Below, one piece after another: positions 36,811-47,356 of a stretch of DNA of 64,000 nucleotides. Under the pieces are notes generated by a model. It was not told the origin of the DNA. It did not search any database and saw only the letters and a list, made by a program, of their open reading frames with translations. Position 1 is the stretch's first letter. Each line of letters starts with the position of its first letter. Location of the stretch: the NCBI RefSeq assembly GCF_029870955.1, contig NZ_PGFQ01000001.1, positions 2,728,001-2,792,000 of the forward strand. Direction: 5' to 3'. The translations under genes were made by a program, and so were the position numbers. This DNA comes from Sulfitobacter faviae (GTDB taxonomy: Bacteria > Pseudomonadota > Alphaproteobacteria > Rhodobacterales > Rhodobacteraceae).

Positions 36811-37700
36811 CTATTCTGGCGTCACCCGCTGCCAATCTGCCATCTTACTGCGCATCCAAGTGCGCTGCCGCTTGGCGAAACGGCGGGTGGCGACCACAGC
36901 AGCCTCGCGGGCGCGGTGCAGCGGCCAGTCGCCGTCGAGGTGGCGGATCAGTTCCGGCACGCCGATGGCGCGATGGGCGGGCAGGGATGGGTCATAGCGC
37001 GGGCGAAGGGCGGCGACCTCTTCCAAGGCGCCTTGCTCGAGCATCAGGTCAAAGCGTCGTGCGATGCGGGCGTTCAGCCAATCCCGTTCGACATCGAAGA
37101 CGATTGGCAGACAATCCGCCAGCGGCAAAAGCGGCGCGCCGGTGTCGCGCTGCCAGTCCGACAGGCCGCGCCCGGTGGCCTGCCACACTTCCCAAGCGCG
37201 CTGCACCCGCGCGCGGTTGCGTTGGTCGAGGCCTGCGGCGGTCTCGGCATCCAGCCCGGCCAACAGGTCTTCGAGTGCCATCTCGTCGCCTTGGGCGCGC
37301 ACCTCTACCGGGGTGGCCGGAATCTCGGCCAGCCCCTGCGTCAGGGCAGAGAAGTAAAGCCCGGTGCCCCCGGTGATGATCACCCGCTGATCGCCGCCCA
37401 GCAGCGGAGCCACTTCGCGCAGCCAATGGCCGGTGGAATAGGGCGCGTCTTCGGCCAGATGACCATAGAGCAGATGCGGCGCGCGGGCCTCTTCCTCGGG
37501 CGAGGGGCGGGCGCTGATGATGCGCAGGGGGCGTAGACTTGACTGGCATCGGCGTTGACGATCACACCGCCCTGCGCCTCGGCAATGGCGAGGGCAAGGG
37601 CGGATTTGCCACTGGCGGTCGGCCCGGCGATCAACACCGGCCGTTCGGGCGGCAAGCCTTGCAACAGGGCGTCCATCTGGGCCTTGGGAATATCCGGCAT
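36811..37700 (-). CDS. miaA: tRNA dimethylallyltransferase MiaA (frame broken once)
   Basis: Transfers a dimethylallyl group to A37 of tRNAs reading UNN codons. The P-loop [19 protein letters not shown], the catalytic NADASQVYA and [10 protein letters not shown], and the tRNA-binding C-terminal [11 protein letters not shown] are present. The frame breaks at the G run 37527-37531; one added base joins [19 protein letters not shown] and gives 296 residues, normal for the family. The start at 37700 gives [10 protein letters not shown]. Divergent from pyrH by 132 bp. Confidence 0.9.
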
Positions 37701-37832
37701 TTCTTTGCGTCTTCCTTACGTCCCGCATTGAACCTTGGGCGTATTTGCGACATTTTGGCGCGAAATGAAAACCCTTCACCGCCGCAAGGTTTAAATCTCC
37801 CCCCCGGTTGGTGAAATAGTAAGGTGTGCCCG

Positions 37833-38558
37833 ATGTCCCAAGACACCCCCCAAGTCTCCTTTAACCGCGTGATGCTAAAGATTTCCGGGGAGGCGCTGAT
37901 GGGTGACCTCGGCTATGGTCTGCATCCGCCAACCGTCGAACGCATCGCCCGTGAGGTGCAATCGGTGCACAGCCTCGGCGTTGAGATCTGCATGGTGATC
38001 GGCGGCGGCAACATCTTCCGCGGGCTGCAAGGCTCGGCGCAGGGGATGGAGCGGACCACGGCGGACTACATGGGGATGCTCGCCACCGTGATGAACGCGC
38101 TGGCGATGCAATCGGCGCTCGAAGGTTTGGGCATCCACACCCGCGTGATCAGCGCGATCACCATGAACGAAGTGGCCGAGCCCTATATTCGCCGCCGCGC
38201 CGTGCGCCACCTTGAGAAGAAGCGGGTCTGCATCTTTGCCGCGGGCACCGGCAACCCCTATTTCACCACCGACACCGCCGCGACCCTGCGCGCCAATGAG
38301 ATGTCCTGCGAGGCGATCTTCAAGGGCACCAAGGTCGACGGTGTTTATGACAAAGACCCGGCCAAGTTCGACGATGCGAAACGCTATGATCTGGTGAGCT
38401 ATGACGACGTGCTGCAAAAGCGGCTCGGCGTGATGGACGCCTCTGCCATCGCGTTGGCGCGAGACAACAACCTGCCGATCATCGTCTTCTCGCTGGATGA
38501 GCCGGGCGGCTTCCAAGGTATCTTGGCGGGGCAGGGCACCTATACCCGCGTCGGATAA
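37833..38558 (+). CDS. pyrH: UMP kinase
   Basis: A 241-residue hexameric amino-acid-kinase-fold enzyme making UDP from UMP. Signature segments are [39 protein letters not shown] and [10 protein letters not shown]. It opens the cluster that runs to lpxB. The ATG at 37833 is chosen; a GTG three codons earlier is possible. A short hairpin 22 bp after the stop may reduce read-through into frr. Confidence 0.95.
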   Translation: MSQDTPQVSFNRVMLKISGEALMGDLGYGLHPPTVERIAREVQSVHSLGVEICMVIGGGNIFRGLQGSAQGMERTTADYMGMLATVMNALAMQSALEGLGIHTRVISAITMNEVAEPYIRRRAVRHLEKKRVCIFAAGTGNPYFTTDTAATLRANEMSCEAIFKGTKVDGVYDKDPAKFDDAKRYDLVSYDDVLQKRLGVMDASAIALARDNNLPIIVFSLDEPGGFQGILAGQGTYTRVG

Positions 38559-38579
38559 ATCCGGCCCGCATTCCAAGGC

Positions 38580-38600
38580 ATCGCCCCACGGCGGGGCGAT
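38580..38600 (+). terminator. Short hairpin after pyrH
   Basis: Arms atcgcccc (38580-38587) and ggggcgat (38593-38600) pair perfectly around a 5-base loop. No T-run follows, so it is at best a pause or attenuator between pyrH and frr. Confidence 0.4.
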
Positions 38601-38732
38601 TGACCTGATGCTGCCCGCGTCTCTCACAACAGGGGCGCGGGGCGCGTATGGTGGCGCAACAATGGGCAGTTGTGAAAGCGCCGCGCCACCGTTAGAAAGC
38701 CGTAACGCAAGGAAACAACAAGCAGGCTCGCC

Positions 38733-39299
38733 ATGTCAGACGAATTTATGCTCGATACCGATGATCTTGAACGGCGGATGAACGGCGCGATTGCGTCGCT
38801 TCGGACCGAGTTCGCATCGCTGCGCACGGGGCGTGGCTCGGCCTCTATGCTGGAGCCGGTGATGGTCGAGGCTTATGGCCAGATGACCCCGGTGAACCAA
38901 GTCGGCACCGTCAACGTGCCAGAGCCGCGTATGGTCACGATCAACGTCTGGGACAAGGGGCTCGTCGGCAAGGTTGAGAAGGCCATTCGCGAAAGCGGTC
39001 TGGGCATCAATCCGCAGCTCAATGGCACCATCATCATGCTGCCGATCCCCGAACTGAACGAAGAGCGCCGGACTCAGTTGACCAAGGTCGCGGGCCAATA
39101 TGCCGAACACGCGCGCGTCTCGATCCGCAACATCCGCCGCGACGGGATGGACCAGATCAAGAAAGCCAAGAACGACGGCGCCATGTCCGAGGACGACCAG
39201 AAAATCTGGGAAGGCGAAGTGCAGGATCTGACCAACCGTTTCATCACGCTCATCGATGAACAGCTTGAGACGAAACAGGCCGAAATCATGCAAGTCTGA
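38733..39299 (+). CDS. frr: Ribosome recycling factor
   Basis: A 188-residue, two-domain tRNA-mimic that splits the ribosome after termination with EF-G. The segments [46 protein letters not shown] and [17 protein letters not shown] are diagnostic. Length is normal. It lies between pyrH and uppS as in most proteobacteria. Confidence 0.95.
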   Translation: MSDEFMLDTDDLERRMNGAIASLRTEFASLRTGRGSASMLEPVMVEAYGQMTPVNQVGTVNVPEPRMVTINVWDKGLVGKVEKAIRESGLGINPQLNGTIIMLPIPELNEERRTQLTKVAGQYAEHARVSIRNIRRDGMDQIKKAKNDGAMSEDDQKIWEGEVQDLTNRFITLIDEQLETKQAEIMQV

Positions 39300-39347
39300 C
39301 CCCGCCAAGACGCAGGGAAACAGAACTTGAAAGAAAAAGGTCGAGAC

Positions 39348-40085
39348 ATGAGCACCGCCGAAATTCAGCCCCAAACGATACCCGGCGGGCCACGCCATGT
39401 GGCGATCATCATGGACGGCAATGGCCGTTGGGCCACCCAACGCGGGCGGCCCCGGCTTTTTGGGCATCACGCCGGGGCCAAACGCGTGCGCGAGATCGTC
39501 GAATGCTGCCCCGACGTGGGGGTGGAGTATCTGACGATCTTTGCCTTCTCGACCGAGAATTGGAAGCGTACGCAGGTCGAAGTGGCGGGGCTTATGTCCT
39601 TGTTCCGGCGCTATATTTCCAAAGAAATGCGCAGCCTCAGCGACTATGGCGCGCGGGTGCGGTTCATTGGGGATCGCGACCGGCTGGATGACAAGCTGAT
39701 CAAGCTCATGGGAGAGCTTGAGGCCCATACCGCCCATAACACCCGCATCAATCTGACGATCGCGCTCAATTATGGCGGCCGCGATGAGGTGGCTCGCGCC
39801 ACGCATCGCTTGGCCCAAGATGTCGCCAGCGGCAAGCTCGACCCCGACAGCGTGGACGAAGAGACCCTGCCGCGCTACCTCGATACCCATGTGCTGCCCG
39901 ACCCCGATTTGGTGATCCGCACCAGCGGCGAGGCGCGGATTTCGAACTTTCTGCTGTGGCAATCGGCCTATGCGGAATATGAGTTCATCGACACGCTGTG
40001 GCCGGATTTCACCCGCGAGGAATTCGCCCGGCTCTGCGCCGCCTATGGCGGGCGCGACAGGCGGTTCGGTGCGGTCAAGACCTGA
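39348..40085 (+). CDS. uppS: Undecaprenyl diphosphate synthase (cis-prenyltransferase)
   Basis: Builds the C55 carrier lipid for peptidoglycan and O-antigen. The active-site segment HVAIIMDGNGRWATQRGRPR, catalytic Asp in MDGN, and YLTIFAFSTENWKR and RTSGEARISNFLLWQSAYAE at the C-terminal end are all present; 245 residues. ATG at 39348 is preferred; an ATG-less extension to 39327 (TTG) is possible. Eleven bases before cdsA. Confidence 0.94.
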   Translation: MSTAEIQPQTIPGGPRHVAIIMDGNGRWATQRGRPRLFGHHAGAKRVREIVECCPDVGVEYLTIFAFSTENWKRTQVEVAGLMSLFRRYISKEMRSLSDYGARVRFIGDRDRLDDKLIKLMGELEAHTAHNTRINLTIALNYGGRDEVARATHRLAQDVASGKLDPDSVDEETLPRYLDTHVLPDPDLVIRTSGEARISNFLLWQSAYAEYEFIDTLWPDFTREEFARLCAAYGGRDRRFGAVKT

Positions 40086-40096
40086 GGAGAGCTGCG

Positions 40097-40888
40097 ATGA
40101 AATCACCTGAACAATGGTCCGACCTACGCGCCCGCATGCTGTCGGCCAGCGCGATGATCCTGATCGGTCTTTTGGGCATCTGGCTGGGCGGCACCGTATT
40201 TCATCTGCTGGTGGCGCTGATCTGCGGCATGATGGTCTGGGAATTGGTCGGCATGCTGCGCGGGCAGGGGCAAGCGGCGGCTTGGCAATTGGGGCTGGTG
40301 ACCGCAGCGGCGGTGCTGGCCTCGGTCTATCTGCCGGTGGGCTTTGGCCTGCCGCTTTTGCTGGCTCCGGCGCTGGCGGGCTTCGCACTATTGAGCGCCA
40401 ATCGCACGCTTTACATGAGTTTTACCGCGCTGATCCTGCTGGCGGGCTTTGGCCTGATCCAGCTGCGCGATGACATGGGCTTTGGCTGGCTAATGTGGCT
40501 GGTGCTGGTGGTCGTGGTGACCGATGTGGTGGGCTATTTCGCAGGCCGCGCCATCGGCGGGCCCAAATTCTGGCCCAAGGTCAGCCCCAAGAAAACATGG
40601 TCTGGCACCGCCTCGGGCTGGGTCGGGGCGGCTGTTGTCGGGCTGATTTTCTCGTTCAACACGGGCTTTGGCCTGCAACTCGTTGGCATCTCGGTGGCGC
40701 TGTCGATGGCCTCTCAGATGGGCGATATGGCAGAGTCGGGCATGAAGCGGAAGATGGGCGTCAAAGACAGCTCGGCGCTGATCCCCGGCCATGGCGGTCT
40801 GTTGGACCGTTTTGACGGGATGCTCGGCGCTGCCGTTTTCTTGCTGATCGTCGGGCCGCTGATCGGTTTCCCGCCGGGTGTGAACTGA
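40097..40888 (+). CDS. cdsA: Phosphatidate cytidylyltransferase
   Basis: A 263-residue integral membrane enzyme making CDP-diacylglycerol, the branch point of phospholipid synthesis. Seven or so membrane segments are seen. The C-terminal signature is intact: SQMGDMAESGMKRKMGVKDS followed by LIPGHGGLLDRFD, and KVSPKKTWSG precedes it. Start at 40097 with gag before it. Close to uppS and dxr in the same operon. Confidence 0.93.
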   Translation: MKSPEQWSDLRARMLSASAMILIGLLGIWLGGTVFHLLVALICGMMVWELVGMLRGQGQAAAWQLGLVTAAAVLASVYLPVGFGLPLLLAPALAGFALLSANRTLYMSFTALILLAGFGLIQLRDDMGFGWLMWLVLVVVVTDVVGYFAGRAIGGPKFWPKVSPKKTWSGTASGWVGAAVVGLIFSFNTGFGLQLVGISVALSMASQMGDMAESGMKRKMGVKDSSALIPGHGGLLDRFDGMLGAAVFLLIVGPLIGFPPGVN

Positions 40889-40894
40889 CCCGCT

Positions 40895-42069
40895 ATGCCG
40901 CGCAAGATTTCGATACTGGGGGCGACCGGGTCCATCGGTCAGAACACGATTGACCTGATCCGCCGCGCGCCCGACGCCTATGAGGTCGTGGCCCTGACCG
41001 GCGCGGGCAATATCGCGCAATTGGCCAAGGATGCCATTGCGCTCAAGGCCGATGTGGCCGTCACCGCCCGCGAAGACCTGCTAGATGATCTGCGCGACGC
41101 GCTCAGCGGCAGCGGTGTCGAAGCCGCTGCGGGGGCCGAGGCGATCACCGAGGCCGCATCGCGCCCGGCGGATTGGACCATGTCGGCGATCATCGGGGCG
41201 GCGGGGCTGGCACCGGGGCTGGCGGCGCTGTGCCAAGGTGGCACGCTGGCCCTGGCCAACAAGGAATCGCTGGTCTGCGCCGGGGCGCTGATCATGGGAG
41301 AGGCCGCGCGCCACGGTGCCACGATCCTGCCCGTCGACAGTGAACATTCCGCCGTATTTCAGGCGCTGGTCGGCGAAGACATGGCCGCGGTTGAGCGTGT
41401 CATCATCACCGCCAGCGGCGGCGCGTTTCGCGATTGGCCGCTCGAAGACCTGCCCCATGCGACGCTCGACCAAGCCTCAAGCCATCCTAATTGGGACATG
41501 GGGCAGCGCATCACCATCGACTCGGCTTCGATGTTTAACAAGGCGATGGAAGTCATTGAAACGCGTGAGTTTTTCGGCGTCTCGCCCGAGGCGATCGAGG
41601 TGCTGGTGCATCCGCAGTCGATGATCCATGCGCTGGTAGGTTTCTGCGACGGTGGCTTGATGGCCCATGTCGGCCCCGCGGATATGCGCCATGCCATCGG
41701 CTATGCGCTGCACCACCCGCGCGCGGGCATCTCCCGGTCGAGCGGTTGGACCTGACCAAGATCGGGCGTTTCGATTTCACCGCCCCCGATGACGCCCGCT
41801 GGCCTGCGCTACGGCTGGCGCGGGACGTCATGGCGGCGGGCGGTCTGATGGGCGCGGTTTTTAACGCGGCCAAGGAAGTGGCGCTTGATGGTTTCATCGA
41901 CGGGCGGCTGCGCTTCACGCAGATGGCCGAGATCGTCGAAGAGGTGCTGGAGCGCCGCGCCGAAGAGGCCGCGCAGGGCCGCGACGACATGACACTTGAA
42001 CTGGTGGCGCAGGCAGACCATCTCGCACGCAAGGCGGCAGAGGCCGCAATTCAGAAAAAGGCAGGGTAG
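40895..42069 (+). CDS. dxr: 1-deoxy-D-xylulose 5-phosphate reductoisomerase (frame broken once)
   Basis: Second enzyme of the MEP isoprenoid pathway; it supplies IPP to uppS. N-terminal NADPH fold ILGATGSIGQNTIDLI, metal and substrate residues in PVDSEHSAVFQ and ITASGGAFRDWP, and SASMFNKAMEVIE. The break at the G run 41725-41727 makes a false stop; one added base joins HHPRAGHLPVERLDLTKIGR and gives 391 residues. Essential in bacteria that use this pathway, so the break is almost surely an error in the sequence. Confidence 0.92.
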
Positions 42070-42082
42070 CACGTTGGACATC

Positions 42083-43426
42083 ATGGGATTTTTGCCGGAG
42101 TTCGGCGGGCTGATCTGGACGATACTGGCCTTTGTCGTGGCGCTGTCGGTGATCGTGGCGATCCACGAATACGGCCATTACATCGTTGGCCGTTGGACCG
42201 GGATCAAGGCGGATGTCTTCAGTCTCGGCTTTGGCCCGGTGCTTTTCTCCCGCGTCGACAAACGCGGCACGCGCTGGCAGTTCGCGCTGCTGCCCTTTGG
42301 CGGCTATGTGAAATTCGCAGGCGACTCCAACGCGGCCTCAGGCAAGGATGAGACCGCGATGGAAGCGCTCGCCGACGACCCCGAGGCGCTGCGCCACACG
42401 ATGCACGGCGCGCCGCTCTATGCCCGCGCGCTGACCGTGGCGGCGGGGCCGGTGTTCAACTTTGCCCTGTCGATTATCATCTTCTTCGCCGTGGCGATGA
42501 CGGCGGGCACCGCCCGTGATCCGCTGACCGTGGGCGAGCTGCGCGCGCTGCCGAGTGATGCCTATGAGTTGGCTCCGGGCGATATTCTGCGCGCGGTCGA
42601 AGGCACCCCGGTGCCCTCGCTCTCTGCCGGGGAAGGCTATGGCGATTTCCTGACCAACCTGCCGCAGGAAGCGGTTCTGAGCTATGACATCACCCGCGAT
42701 GGCGAAGAGCTGACCGTGCCCGGCCCCTATCTGATGCCTCCGCTGGTCAGCAATGTCGCCCCGCAATCGGCGGCGCAAGAGGCCGGTCTGCGCAGCGGCG
42801 ATGTGATCACCGCGGTGAATGGGCAAGAGATCGTGGCCTTTGGGGAATTGAAAGAGGTGGTCGAAGCCTCCAAAGGGGCCCCGCAGGAGTTGACCGTCTG
42901 GCGCGATGGCGAGAGCTTGCCTTTCACTCTTGTCCCCAAAGCCACGGATGAGCCGCAGCCCGATGGCAGTTTCAAACAGAACCTGCGCATCGGCATCGTC
43001 GGCGGCATGGCCTTCGTGCCTGCGACCGATACCCCCGGCGTGGGTGAGGCGCTTGGTACAGGCCTAGACAACACTTGGCGCATCATCACCGGCTCGATCT
43101 CGGGCCTGCGTGAGATGATCGTCGGCAATATCAGCACCTGCAACCTCAGCGGCCCGGTGGGCATCGCCCAGACCTCGGGCGCGATGGCGAGCCAAGGGGC
43201 GCAGTCCTTCATCTATTTCATCGCGGTGCTGAGCACGGCGGTCGGCCTGCTGAACCTCTTCCCGATCCCGGCTTTGGACGGTGGGCATCTGGTGTTCTAC
43301 GCCTATGAGGCGGTGACCGGCAAACCGCCCAGCGACGGCGCGCTGCGCTTTTTGATGAGCATTGGCATCGCCTTGGTGCTGACCCTGATGCTCTTTGCGC
43401 TCGGCAACGATCTGTTCTGCCCCTAA
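42083..43426 (+). CDS. rseP: Site-2 intramembrane metalloprotease RseP
   Basis: A 447-residue inner-membrane zinc protease that cleaves membrane anchors such as anti-sigma factors. Zinc motif HEYGH at residues 28-32 in the first membrane segment, periplasmic PDZ region (APQSAAQEAGLRSGDVITAV), and the C-terminal LLNLFPIPALDGGH. I use the ATG at 42083; a TTG at 42074 has the better-spaced ribosome-binding site (agggt) and may be the true start. Lies between dxr and bamA as usual. Confidence 0.92.
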   Translation: MGFLPEFGGLIWTILAFVVALSVIVAIHEYGHYIVGRWTGIKADVFSLGFGPVLFSRVDKRGTRWQFALLPFGGYVKFAGDSNAASGKDETAMEALADDPEALRHTMHGAPLYARALTVAAGPVFNFALSIIIFFAVAMTAGTARDPLTVGELRALPSDAYELAPGDILRAVEGTPVPSLSAGEGYGDFLTNLPQEAVLSYDITRDGEELTVPGPYLMPPLVSNVAPQSAAQEAGLRSGDVITAVNGQEIVAFGELKEVVEASKGAPQELTVWRDGESLPFTLVPKATDEPQPDGSFKQNLRIGIVGGMAFVPATDTPGVGEALGTGLDNTWRIITGSISGLREMIVGNISTCNLSGPVGIAQTSGAMASQGAQSFIYFIAVLSTAVGLLNLFPIPALDGGHLVFYAYEAVTGKPPSDGALRFLMSIGIALVLTLMLFALGNDLFCP

Positions 43427-43561
43427 GCGGCGCAACGATAGCGAAAGACAGTCCTGCCTTGCCCCTCGGGGCAGGGCGCAATGCCTTCAAATGGCCACAA
43501 TTGAACAAAATCGTGCCGCAATCCTTGGCTATGGTTCCCCGTCATCAAGAAGGAACCGAAG

Positions 43562-43687
43562 ATGCACGTCTTGCAAGGAACATACCGCGGCCTGAGCCTG
43601 CTTTTGGACCTGAACTGGGACCGTGCGTTCTTTGGTGCGGCCATTGCCGCGGCGCTTTCCGCCGGGGCTTTTGTCGCCTCTCTCTGA
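43562..43687 (+). CDS. Small membrane protein, 41 residues
   Basis: A short frame with aaggaa 6 bases ahead of the ATG: MHVLQGTYRGLSLLLDLNWD, then RAFFGAAIAAALSAGAFVAS, a single membrane segment with a C-terminal end. The codon use fits neighbouring genes (G/C in third positions). Located between rseP and bamA, whose products both work on the cell envelope. I do not recognise the family; similar small frames occur in roseobacters in my memory, which I cannot verify. Confidence 0.6.
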   Translation: MHVLQGTYRGLSLLLDLNWDRAFFGAAIAAALSAGAFVASL

Positions 43688-43858
43688 CAGCCGCCCCGCA
43701 CCCCGAACGGGCGCATTTGCACGTTATCGGCTCATGATGTCATTCCGGCCCAAGCTGCCGCATGATATGGACTATTTTTCACGCCGTTGCTTTTGACAAA
43801 CCCCGTTAACCTGCGTAGTCAGGTTGACAACAATGTCGTAAAAAAACGGGTCGGTGTA

Positions 43859-46215
43859 ATGGGACTGAGGAACGAGGGCAGAATGCCCGTCGAATGGGCG
43901 CAGCGCAGCAATGTCGGCAAGACCCTTCGGGGGCATCGCTTTGTGTCATGTTGTCCGTCGCGTGGCTCGTGCCCGGCAGCCAAGCGCAGGCACAGCAATA
44001 TCAGTTCAACACGGTTGTCATCGACGGCAATGAGCGGATTGGCGATAGCGCCATCCTGCGCCGCGCGGGCATCGGACGTGGGCAGGCGGTGACGGGCGGT
44101 CAGTTGAACGACGCCTATCAGAACCTGCAAAACTCGGGTCTGTTCGAATCCGTCTCACTTGAGCCGCAGGGCGGCACGCTGGTGATCACGGTGGTCGAAC
44201 TGCCGACGCTGAACCGCGTCAGCTTTGAGGGCAACCGCCGCATCAAGGATGAGATGCTGGCCGAACTCATCGGCTCGACCGAACGGCGGGTGTTCAACCC
44301 CAGCCAAGCCGAGCAAGACGCCGCCGCCATTGCCGAGGCTTATAGCAACGAGGGGCGCCTGTCGGCCCGCGTGCAGCCGCGCATCATCCGCCGCGACCAG
44401 AACCGCGTCGATCTGGTGTTCGAGATTTTCGAAGGCGACAATGTCGAGATCGAGCGTCTGAGCTTTGTCGGCAACCGCGTCTATTCCGACCGTCGCCTGC
44501 GCCGCGTTCTGGGCACCAAACAGGCCGGTCTGTTCCGCCGTTTGGTCAAGCGCGACACCTATGTCGAAGGCCGCGTCGAGGCTGACAAACAGTTGCTGCG
44601 GGATTTCTACCTGTCGCGCGGCTATGTCGACATGCGCACCGAGGCGGTGAATGCCGAGTTGACCGAAGAGCGTGATGGCGTCTTTGTGGCCTATAACATC
44701 ACCGAGGGGCAGCAGTTCCGTTTCGGCGAGGTGAAGCTGGAATCCGAAGTGCCCGGCCTGAATGCGGCGGCCTATCGCGACCTGCTCAAGATCCGCCGCG
44801 GCGTGATCTATTCCCCGACCTTGATTGAGAATGACATTGCCCGGATCGAGCGCCAAGCGATCCGCGATGGCGTCGATTTTCTGCGCGTCGAGCCGGTGAT
44901 CGACCGCAATGACCGCGACCTGTCGCTCAACGTGACCTACAAACTCTCCCGTGGGGAGCGCATCTTTGTTGAGCGGATCGACATCGAAGGCAACACCACC
45001 ACGCTCGACCGTGTGATCCGGCGCGAGTTCGACAGCGTGGAGGGTGACCCCTTCAACCCACGCGAAATCCGCCAAGCAGCAGAACGCATCCGCGCGTTGC
45101 AGTATTTCGAGACCGCAGAGGTCAACGCCCGCCAAGGTTCCAGCCCCGAACAGGTCGTGATCGACGTGGATGTGGAAGAGAAGCCCACAGGCTCGCTGAA
45201 CTTCGGCGGTTCCTTCTCGAACAACGACGGTTTCGGTGTGGCGGTCAGCTTCCAAGAGGAAAACTTCCTCGGGCGCGGGCAGCGGCTAAACCTGTCGATC
45301 TCCACCGCCGAGGATGCCACCCGCTATGGCGTGACCTTTGTCGAGCCGCGCTTCCTTGGCCGCGACGTGGCGCTTGGCCTCAAGCTGGACTATGCCGAGA
45401 CCAATTCCTCCTACACCAGCTATGACACCGAACGTCTGGTGTTCCAGCCCAGCCTGACCTTCCCGGTCAGCGAGAATGGCCGTCTGTCGACGCGCTATAC
45501 TCTCGAAGGGATCGAGATGCTGGAGCGGGATGACGAAGACAACAGCGCCACCATCGCGAGTGAAATCGCAGAGGGCGCGCTTTTCTCCTCCTCCATCGGG
45601 TACACCTATACCTATGACACCCGTCGCAGCGGGCTGGACCCGACGCAGGGCGTTCTGTTCGAGTTCGGGCAGGATTTCGCCGGGCTGGGCGGGGACAACG
45701 AATATATCAAGACCACGGCCAAGATCGCGGGCGAAAAGCGCATCTTTAACGAGGAAGTCACCCTGCGTGCCACGCTCGAAGGTGGTGCGCTGTCTTGGAA
45801 CAGCGGCACCAACCGCGCGGTGGACCGGTTCATCCTTGGCCCATCCATCATGCGCGGCTTTGAGCCCGGCGGCATCGGGCCGCGCGACCAGAGCAACGGG
45901 GTGGACGACGCGCTTGGCGGCAACCTATTTGCCGTGGCCCGTTTCGAGGCGGAGTTCCCACTGGGTCTGCCTGAGGAATATGGCATCACCGGCGGCGTCT
46001 TCTATGACGTGGGCAACCTGTGGGACCTGAGCGATGTCGACACCAGCGGCGGCACCATCGTCGGCGAAAGCGGTTCGTTCCGCCATGTGATCGGCCTCTC
46101 GGTCTTCTGGGACACGCCGCTTGGCCCGCTTCAGTTCAACGTCTCCGACGCGCTGAAGAAAGAGAGCTTTGACAAAGAGCAGAGCTTTGAGGTCACCCTG
46201 CGGACCACGTTCTAA
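43859..46215 (+). CDS. bamA: Outer-membrane protein assembly factor BamA (frame broken once near the start)
   Basis: Core of the BAM machine that folds beta-barrels into the outer membrane. Five POTRA-like repeats fill about residues 45-420 (SFEGNRRIKDEMLAEL, SFVGNRVYSDRRLRRVL, DIEGNTTTLDRVIRREF) and the Omp85 barrel follows, ending with aromatic EVTLRTTF. The signal peptide is complete only if one base is added in the G run 43929-43933, giving MGLRNEGRMP... KTLRGASLCVMLSVAWLVPG; as printed the frame begins at 43894 or 43948 with a poor signal. Repaired length is 785 residues. Confidence 0.92.
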
Positions 46216-46219
46216 GCCC

Positions 46220-46804
46220 ATGCGCCGCGCCTTCATCCCCTTGGTGATGATGCTGGCCGGGGCCGCCCCCGGCCTTGCGCAGCAGGGGCCCTTGGCAGAC
46301 CCTCAGACAAACACGCCCGCCCCGGCGCGGGGCGGCGTGATCAGCCCGGTGCTGACCATCGATTCCGAACGCCTGTTCCGCGACAGTGCCTTTGGCCAGC
46401 GCGTCAGCCGCGAGATCGAAGCCCAGAGCGAGGAACTTGCCGCCGAGAACCGCGAGATTGAAGCGGCGCTTGAGGCGGAGGAACGCGAACTCACCGAAAA
46501 GCGCTCTCAGCTGAAACCGGCGCAGTTCCGGCTTTTGGCCGATGCTTTTGACGAAAAGGTGCAGCGCACAAGGGCAGAGCAGGCGGCGAAGAACCGGGCG
46601 CTGAGCGAGGCGCTGGACCTTGAGCGCGAGCGGTTTCTGGCCGCTGCGGCCCCGGTGCTTGAGCAGTTGATGCGCAATTCCGACGCAGCGGTCATTCTGG
46701 AGCGGCGGCGGGTCTTTGTCTCGTCCTCCGCGATTGAGGTTACGGATGAGGCGATTGCGCTTTTGGACGAGACGATCGGCAGCGGGCTGACGGACGCCGA
46801 GTAA
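46220..46804 (+). CDS. skp: Periplasmic chaperone Skp/OmpH family
   Basis: A 194-residue protein: signal peptide MRRAFIPLVMMLAGAAPGLA, a linker, then the SERLFRDSAFGQRVSREIEA core and a long coiled-coil arm rich in Glu/Arg (residues 70-140). Skp trimers carry unfolded outer-membrane proteins to BamA. The start at 46220 lies 4 bases after the bamA stop. Downstream of bamA, as in most proteobacteria. Confidence 0.88.
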   Translation: MRRAFIPLVMMLAGAAPGLAQQGPLADPQTNTPAPARGGVISPVLTIDSERLFRDSAFGQRVSREIEAQSEELAAENREIEAALEAEERELTEKRSQLKPAQFRLLADAFDEKVQRTRAEQAAKNRALSEALDLERERFLAAAAPVLEQLMRNSDAAVILERRRVFVSSSAIEVTDEAIALLDETIGSGLTDAE

Positions 46805-46885
46805 GCGGCGCAGCTGCCGGGATGCTTGCCCCCAGCCGCCCGAATTGGTAGCCCTTCAGCAACCTTCTGAGACAAAGGACAGTCC

Positions 46886-47356
46886 ATGACCGAAGAGCTG
46901 CTGCGCGCCGATATCCAAATGATCCAGCGCATCCTGCCGCACCGCTATCCCTTTTTGCTGGTCGACAAGGTCGAAGAGATCGCGGGCACCGAGAGTGCTG
47001 TCGGCTATAAGAACGTCACCATGAACGAGCCGCATTTTCAGGGCCATTTCCCCGGCACGCCGATCATGCCGGGCGTGACGATTGTGGAGGCAATGGCCCA
47101 GACTGCGGGTGTGATGGTGGGCACGGCCCTTGGCATGCAGGACCGCGACATGCTGATCTATTTCATGTCCATCGATAAATGTAAGTTCCGCCGCAAGGTT
47201 GGCCCCGGCGATGTGCTGCGGATGGACCTCAAGACCCTGCGCGGCAAGCCGGGTGCGAAGATCTGGAAATTCGGCGGCGTGGCCACTGTTGAGGGTGAAA
47301 TGGCCGCCGAGGCCGAGTTCATGGCGATGTTGGATCTCCCGCAGGACGCGGCATGA
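46886..47356 (+). CDS. fabZ: (3R)-hydroxyacyl-ACP dehydratase
   Basis: A 156-residue hot-dog enzyme of fatty-acid elongation. Catalytic His54 and Glu68 lie in [20 protein letters not shown]. The length and the N-terminal [17 protein letters not shown] are typical of FabZ. Overlaps lpxA by 4 bp (ATGA), linking fatty-acid supply with lipid A synthesis. Confidence 0.95.
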   Translation: MTEELLRADIQMIQRILPHRYPFLLVDKVEEIAGTESAVGYKNVTMNEPHFQGHFPGTPIMPGVTIVEAMAQTAGVMVGTALGMQDRDMLIYFMSIDKCKFRRKVGPGDVLRMDLKTLRGKPGAKIWKFGGVATVEGEMAAEAEFMAMLDLPQDAA

